Source: Candidatus Thiodiazotropha taylori (lineage in GTDB: Bacteria > Pseudomonadota > Gammaproteobacteria > Chromatiales > Chromatiaceae). Taken from it: a DNA stretch of 7,199 bases. Below, piece after piece: positions 4,549-7,199 of the stretch. Location: positions 1 to 7,199 of the forward strand of contig JAHRHW010000228.1 in NCBI GenBank assembly GCA_019100305.1, read 5' to 3'. Below the pieces are notes generated by a model, which made no database searches, was not told the DNA's origin, and saw only the letters and a list, made by a program, of their open reading frames with translations. Within the stretch, counting starts at the first letter, position 1. Each line of letters starts with the position of its first letter. The position numbers were made by a program, and so were the translations under genes.

Positions 4549-5817
4549 ATGCAACTTGACGATACACGCCCAGACACCCGCTGGTCCCGCGCGATTCTCC
4601 TGGTGGACATGAACGCCTTCTTCTGTAGCGTGGAACAGATTGACCATCCCGAGTTGCAGGGGGTTCCGATCGGCATCACCAATGGAGCCCAAGGAACCTG
4701 CATTATCACCAGCTCCTACGAGGCCAGAGCCTTTGGAGTACGTACCGGTATGCGTTTGAAGGAGGCGCGACGGCTCTGCCCCGGATTCAGGCAGGTCCCC
4801 GCCAATCCGCAGCGCTATGCTCAGATCTCCTCCAGCATCATGAAAGCCCTGGCAGAGATCACCCCCGATCTGGAGATCTTTTCCGTAGATGAGGCTTTTC
4901 TCGACGTCACCCACTGCCAACGCCTGCTCGGTACCCCCCGGCAAATCGCTCACCAGGTCAAGCGGGCCGTATCCGAAGCATCCGGAGGCATGGTCTGCTC
5001 AGTCGGCGTGAGTGGCGATAAAACCACCGCCAAATATGCTGCAAAACGACAAAAGCCCAACGGGCTGACCCTGGTCCCCCCCAGCCAGGCCCGCGCCACA
5101 TTGGCAGACATACCGGTCACCGAACTGTGCGGCATTGCCCGGGGAATCGGTCGCTATCTGGCTGAACGGGGTGTCTATACCTGCGGTGACATGCAGCGCT
5201 TGCCGATCGGTGAAATCGGACGCCGCTTCGGCAACCCGGGGCGACGCATCTGGCTGATGGCCCAGGGGCTCGACCCCGAACCGGTCCATACCGACGTCGA
5301 TGCACCCAAATCCATCGGCCACGGCAAAGTCATGCCCCCCGATACCAGAGATCGGGAGATTATCGACACCTTTCTGTTACACATGACGGAAAAGGTGGCG
5401 GCACGGCTGCGGTTGCATCAATTTCGCGCCAGCCATTTCTATATCGGCCTGCGGCTTGAGGGCAGTGTACTGTGCCGCAAATACCATTGTGACCCGCCTA
5501 CGGACCACGGCCCGGATATTCTCGCCATGTGTGAGGACCTGCTGAACAACCATTGGGCAGGTGAAGGCTGTTTTCAGGTGCAGGTCACCGCCCTGGACCC
5601 CAAACCGACCGGATACCAGAGAGATCTCCTGAAACCTGCACAACAGCAGCGGCAGCGCCTCGACCAGACGATGGATGAGGTCAACCAGCGCTATGGAGAG
5701 TTTACCCTCGCTCCCACCCGTCTGCTCGGCCGCTCCAAAATGCCTAATGTGATCGCGCCTGCCTGGAAGCCCTTTGGCCACAGAGAGACGATTCTGATGA
5801 ATCACTCTGAATCCTGA
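4549..5817 (+). CDS. Y-family DNA polymerase, DinB/Pol IV-like translesion polymerase (422 aa)
   Basis: Error-prone polymerase expected to copy past damaged bases. The palm has metal-binding Asp20 (LLVDMNAFF), with steric-gate Phe25, and Asp114-Glu115 (FSVDEAFLDV). The finger motif SSYEARAFGVRTGM (55-68) holds the conserved Tyr57 and Arg60. The segment CSVGVSGDKTTAKYAAKRQKPNG (150-172) is the usual 'GV..NK..AK.AS...KP.G' block with Asp157 where DinB has Asn. A helix-hairpin-helix thumb lies near 190-225 (ELCGIARGIGRYLAERG, TCGDMQ) and a little-finger domain at about 255-355. The tail from 365 (LDQTMDEVNQRYGE...APAWKPFGHRE) is longer than a bare Pol IV core, and I see no QLxLF-type clamp motif. 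The second palm acid is Asn22, not Asp. The start at ATG 4549 has no good ribosome site (AAGACGA at most), so translation may be coupled to lexA, which ends 37 bases upstream. It is not UmuC or ImuB by any clear hallmark. Confidence 0.92.
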   Translation: MQLDDTRPDTRWSRAILLVDMNAFFCSVEQIDHPELQGVPIGITNGAQGTCIITSSYEARAFGVRTGMRLKEARRLCPGFRQVPANPQRYAQISSSIMKALAEITPDLEIFSVDEAFLDVTHCQRLLGTPRQIAHQVKRAVSEASGGMVCSVGVSGDKTTAKYAAKRQKPNGLTLVPPSQARATLADIPVTELCGIARGIGRYLAERGVYTCGDMQRLPIGEIGRRFGNPGRRIWLMAQGLDPEPVHTDVDAPKSIGHGKVMPPDTRDREIIDTFLLHMTEKVAARLRLHQFRASHFYIGLRLEGSVLCRKYHCDPPTDHGPDILAMCEDLLNNHWAGEGCFQVQVTALDPKPTGYQRDLLKPAQQQRQRLDQTMDEVNQRYGEFTLAPTRLLGRSKMPNVIAPAWKPFGHRETILMNHSES

Positions 5818-5839
5818 ACCATAATCCTTATCTGACAAG

Positions 5840-6292
5840 ATGTGTACCGCTGTCTACTACACTTTTAACAATCAAGAGTTTCGTACGGCATTTGCCGATT
5901 CCCGCGCCTGCCTGCCAGTCCGAAAAAAACAGGGTGATATCGCACTCCTGCCCTGGGGCAGAAGAAAACAGCAAGCTGGGAAGTTGCCGCTGGGCGGATG
6001 GGCCAGGCTTGATGCCATCTATGGTGGACATTGGGATCGTTGGCGTCCACTACCTGTGAAGCTCGAAATCCGCCAGTTCATGGAGGTCGATTTTGAAGGG
6101 GCGCGACGCTGGTTCGATGTCACCTCCGGTAAGTGGATCCAAGGGTTGATCGCCCATTGGCAGCATGAACGTCGTGTCTATGTCGTCACCATAACGCCGG
6201 AACTGGAAGACTCAGAGTATCAGCGCTGGCCGAGAATACTCAGTGCCGGCAGCCGCTCGAAGTCTTTGATCACAGACCATTTTGATCAATAA
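5840..6292 (+). CDS. Small SRAP-like protein (YedK/HMCES-related, divergent), SOS-cassette partner (150 aa)
   Basis: Begins Met-Cys, so processing would expose Cys2, the residue with which SRAP proteins (E. coli YedK, human HMCES) link covalently to abasic sites. Segments can be laid on the family in order: PWGR (38-41) on the RWGL strand; GGWARLDA (52-59) on INARAET, keeping the Arg; GLIAHW and VYVVTITPE (102-121) on the AGLWE / FTILTT strands; EYQRWPRIL (126-134) on IHDRMPVIL. At about 150 aa it is far shorter than YedK (222). The active-site Asn is replaced by Trp54 and the His by Tyr or Gln, and a Glu matching YedK Glu105 is not evident. It may therefore bind DNA or link by Cys2 without the full chemistry, or may only resemble the fold. 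It starts 22 bases after the polymerase stop with no strong ribosome site, pointing to one operon with lexA and the polymerase. The match was made by eye, not by search. Confidence 0.7.
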   Translation: MCTAVYYTFNNQEFRTAFADSRACLPVRKKQGDIALLPWGRRKQQAGKLPLGGWARLDAIYGGHWDRWRPLPVKLEIRQFMEVDFEGARRWFDVTSGKWIQGLIAHWQHERRVYVVTITPELEDSEYQRWPRILSAGSRSKSLITDHFDQ

Positions 6293-6338
6293 TCCAGTGC
6301 AAAACAGGGAGCTGCTCCGATGCATCAATCGCTTGATT

Positions 6339-6893
6339 CTATGGATAGGATTCTGACAACAGCCGATTAACCTGAGTGATTGACTCTTCGCTATCCCACT
6401 CCACAGGGCCAATCGCCTTAAATCTCAAAACGCCTTGTTTGTCGATCAGGAAGCTGCTGGGATAAACCTTGATACGCCAATCCTTAGTCACCGATTTATC
6501 CGCATCGAGCAGCACGGGGAAGTTGAATCCCAACTTACTGGCAATACGTGCAACCCGATTTCTGTTCTCATTGACATTCACTGCAAGCACCAGCAGATCA
6601 TCCATTTTCATCTGTTCAGCAAGCCTGATTAATGAAGGCATCTCCTCGATACAGGGTGGACACCAACTCGCCCAGAAATTAATCAGCACCACCTTCCCTT
6701 TCGCTTTAGAAAGATTGTACTGCACCTGGTTAAGGTCTCTCAATTCAATTTTTGCCGGTAAAGTTTGCGGCTCAACCTCTTCCAACCATCCTGCGTTTGT
6801 CATTTGACAGAACAGAAACAACACCCCCCCAAACATCAGCGCATAATCCTTTCTGGTGATTGTTAGATTGACAAAATATCGAGTTGCGGTCAT
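6339..6893 (-). CDS. TlpA/ResA-family thioredoxin-like protein, exported (184 aa)
   Basis: Thiol-disulfide oxidoreductase of the TlpA/ResA/CcmG type, expected to act in the periplasm on disulfides, for example in cytochrome c or copper-centre maturation. A hydrophobic N-terminal segment (about 18-33, YALMFGGVLFLFCQMTNAG) works as signal peptide or anchor. The AhpC/TSA-redoxin fold follows (about 44-180): LRDLNQVQYNLSKAKGKVVLINFWASW, then active-site Cys78 and Cys81 in WCPPC (77-81), then EEMPSL. The cis-proline strand is VYPSSFLID with Pro145, and FKAIGPVEW follows. All redox residues are present. The start at ATG 6893 has only a weak site; ATG 6836 (residue 20) follows an AAAGGA about ten bases upstream and is a serious alternative, but it would shorten the basic n-region. 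Cys29 does not sit in a lipobox. The gene is convergent with the SOS cassette, 46 bases apart, with no clear terminator between them. No cytochrome genes are visible, so the substrate is unknown. Confidence 0.92.
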   Translation of the reverse strand: MTATRYFVNLTITRKDYALMFGGVLFLFCQMTNAGWLEEVEPQTLPAKIELRDLNQVQYNLSKAKGKVVLINFWASWCPPCIEEMPSLIRLAEQMKMDDLLVLAVNVNENRNRVARIASKLGFNFPVLLDADKSVTKDWRIKVYPSSFLIDKQGVLRFKAIGPVEWDSEESITQVNRLLSESYP

Positions 6894-7199
6894 CTCGTAC
6901 TCATTTAATTCATGCTACCAGGGCGCTTATATTACACCGTTCATTTCGAAGCAGCTCCGCTTTTCCAATGAGTTAGTCTTTAACAGTAGCAGGTTTTTAG
7001 TTTGGTCCAGCACCTTGAGTGAACACTGTGAAACACCTTACTTTTTATTTTCAGTCACAAAATTCTTAAAGTTTTTTCAGTCTACGTCGATTATTGACTG
7101 TGAAAATGGAATCAATCATAGAAATATAGGGAGTCTCTGATAACTTCAAACCGGTGCGACCAAAAGCAGTTCTCGTGAAACACCTATGTTGACGAACAT
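6894..7199. other. 306-base right-end region without a supported complete gene
   Basis: A/T-rich in its middle (about 7040-7130). It should contain the promoter of the TlpA-like gene on the minus strand; TAATAT near 6931-6936 is a possible -10 without a good -35. A plus-strand frame from 6856 to 7140 overlaps the start of the TlpA-like gene and has no protein-like features. The last 54 bases may be the end of another minus-strand gene. Confidence 0.4.
7146..7199 (-). CDS. Possible C-terminal tail of a minus-strand gene cut by the right edge
   Basis: On the minus strand the frame entering from the right edge reads MFVNIGVSRELLLVAPV and stops with TGA at 7148-7146. The mix of hydrophobic residues is protein-like, but 17 residues are too few to identify it, and another minus frame is also open across this stretch. 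No terminator follows. Confidence 0.2.
   Translation of the reverse strand: MFVNIGVSRELLLVAPV

Noticed and set aside
3984..4709. Long minus-strand frame (241 codons) opposite lexA and the start of the polymerase gene
   Set aside because: It is antisense to two genes with complete catalytic motifs. Its product shows no domain, and its length reflects the codon bias of the G+C-rich genes.
4519..5838. Several minus-strand frames opposite the polymerase gene
   Set aside because: All are shadows of the polymerase coding sequence, with low-complexity products and no independent start signals.
6308..6318. GGAGCTGCTCC palindrome between the convergent genes as a terminator
   Set aside because: The realistic stem is only four pairs with a three-base loop, and no T run follows on either strand.
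6856..7140. Plus-strand frame of 94 codons at the right end
   Set aside because: It overlaps the start of the TlpA-like gene on the other strand, has no ribosome site, and its product shows no motif or hydrophobic pattern.
7028..7185. Direct repeat GTGAAACACCT at 7028-7038 and 7175-7185
   Set aside because: Several 11-base repeats are expected by chance in a 7.2-kb window, and the flanking bases differ, so it is not evidence of a mobile element.
7186..7199. ATGTT-GACG-AACAT inverted repeat at the right edge
   Set aside because: A five-pair A/T-rich stem cut by the window end; too short to support a transposon end or operator.

Overview
The window looks like chromosomal DNA from a gammaproteobacterium. 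The QseBC/PmrAB-type two-component pair, the TlpA-like thioredoxin and the secreted protein with an Ig-like-looking module would all fit a free-living or symbiotic sulfur-oxidiser-type lineage, but the species cannot be fixed from sequence alone. There are no tRNA or rRNA genes, no CRISPR array and no recognisable insertion sequence. By eye the central block (about 3.9-6.3 kb) is richer in G+C than the left third and the right end.

Left half (minus strand, 1-3603). Transcription runs right to left: a small four-helix membrane protein (3603-3250), an OmpR-family response regulator (2897-2208), a QseC/PmrB-like sensor kinase (1823-471) and an exported protein that runs off the left edge (336-1). 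Regulator and kinase are separated by an unusual 384-base gap that carries a decayed-looking reading frame. A perfect direct repeat CTTAAG-N5-CTTAAG, the box type recognised by PmrA/QseB regulators, overlaps the kinase stop codon and lies ahead of the exported-protein gene. This suggests that the pair controls this neighbour. Two short inverted repeats lie in that gene's presumed leader.

Centre (plus strand, 3912-6292). Three genes in a row form what looks like a DNA-damage cassette: a LexA-type self-cleaving repressor, a Y-family DNA polymerase and a small protein starting Met-Cys that resembles a shortened, divergent SRAP (YedK/HMCES) protein. The lexA promoter region carries two near-identical copies, in opposite orientation, of TGTTCTC-N5-GTTC. 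These are GTTC-N7-GTTC boxes, the LexA operator type of Alphaproteobacteria, not the CTGT-N8-ACAG box usual in Gammaproteobacteria. The recognition helix (SK...HR...AL) also resembles alphaproteobacterial LexA. The simplest model is that this LexA represses its own operon and releases the polymerase and SRAP-like protein on damage.

Right end (6339-7199). A TlpA/ResA-type thioredoxin-like protein with a WCPPC motif is encoded on the minus strand, convergent with the SOS cassette. Beyond it are about 300 bases with no convincing complete gene, and possibly the tail of a further minus-strand gene at the edge.
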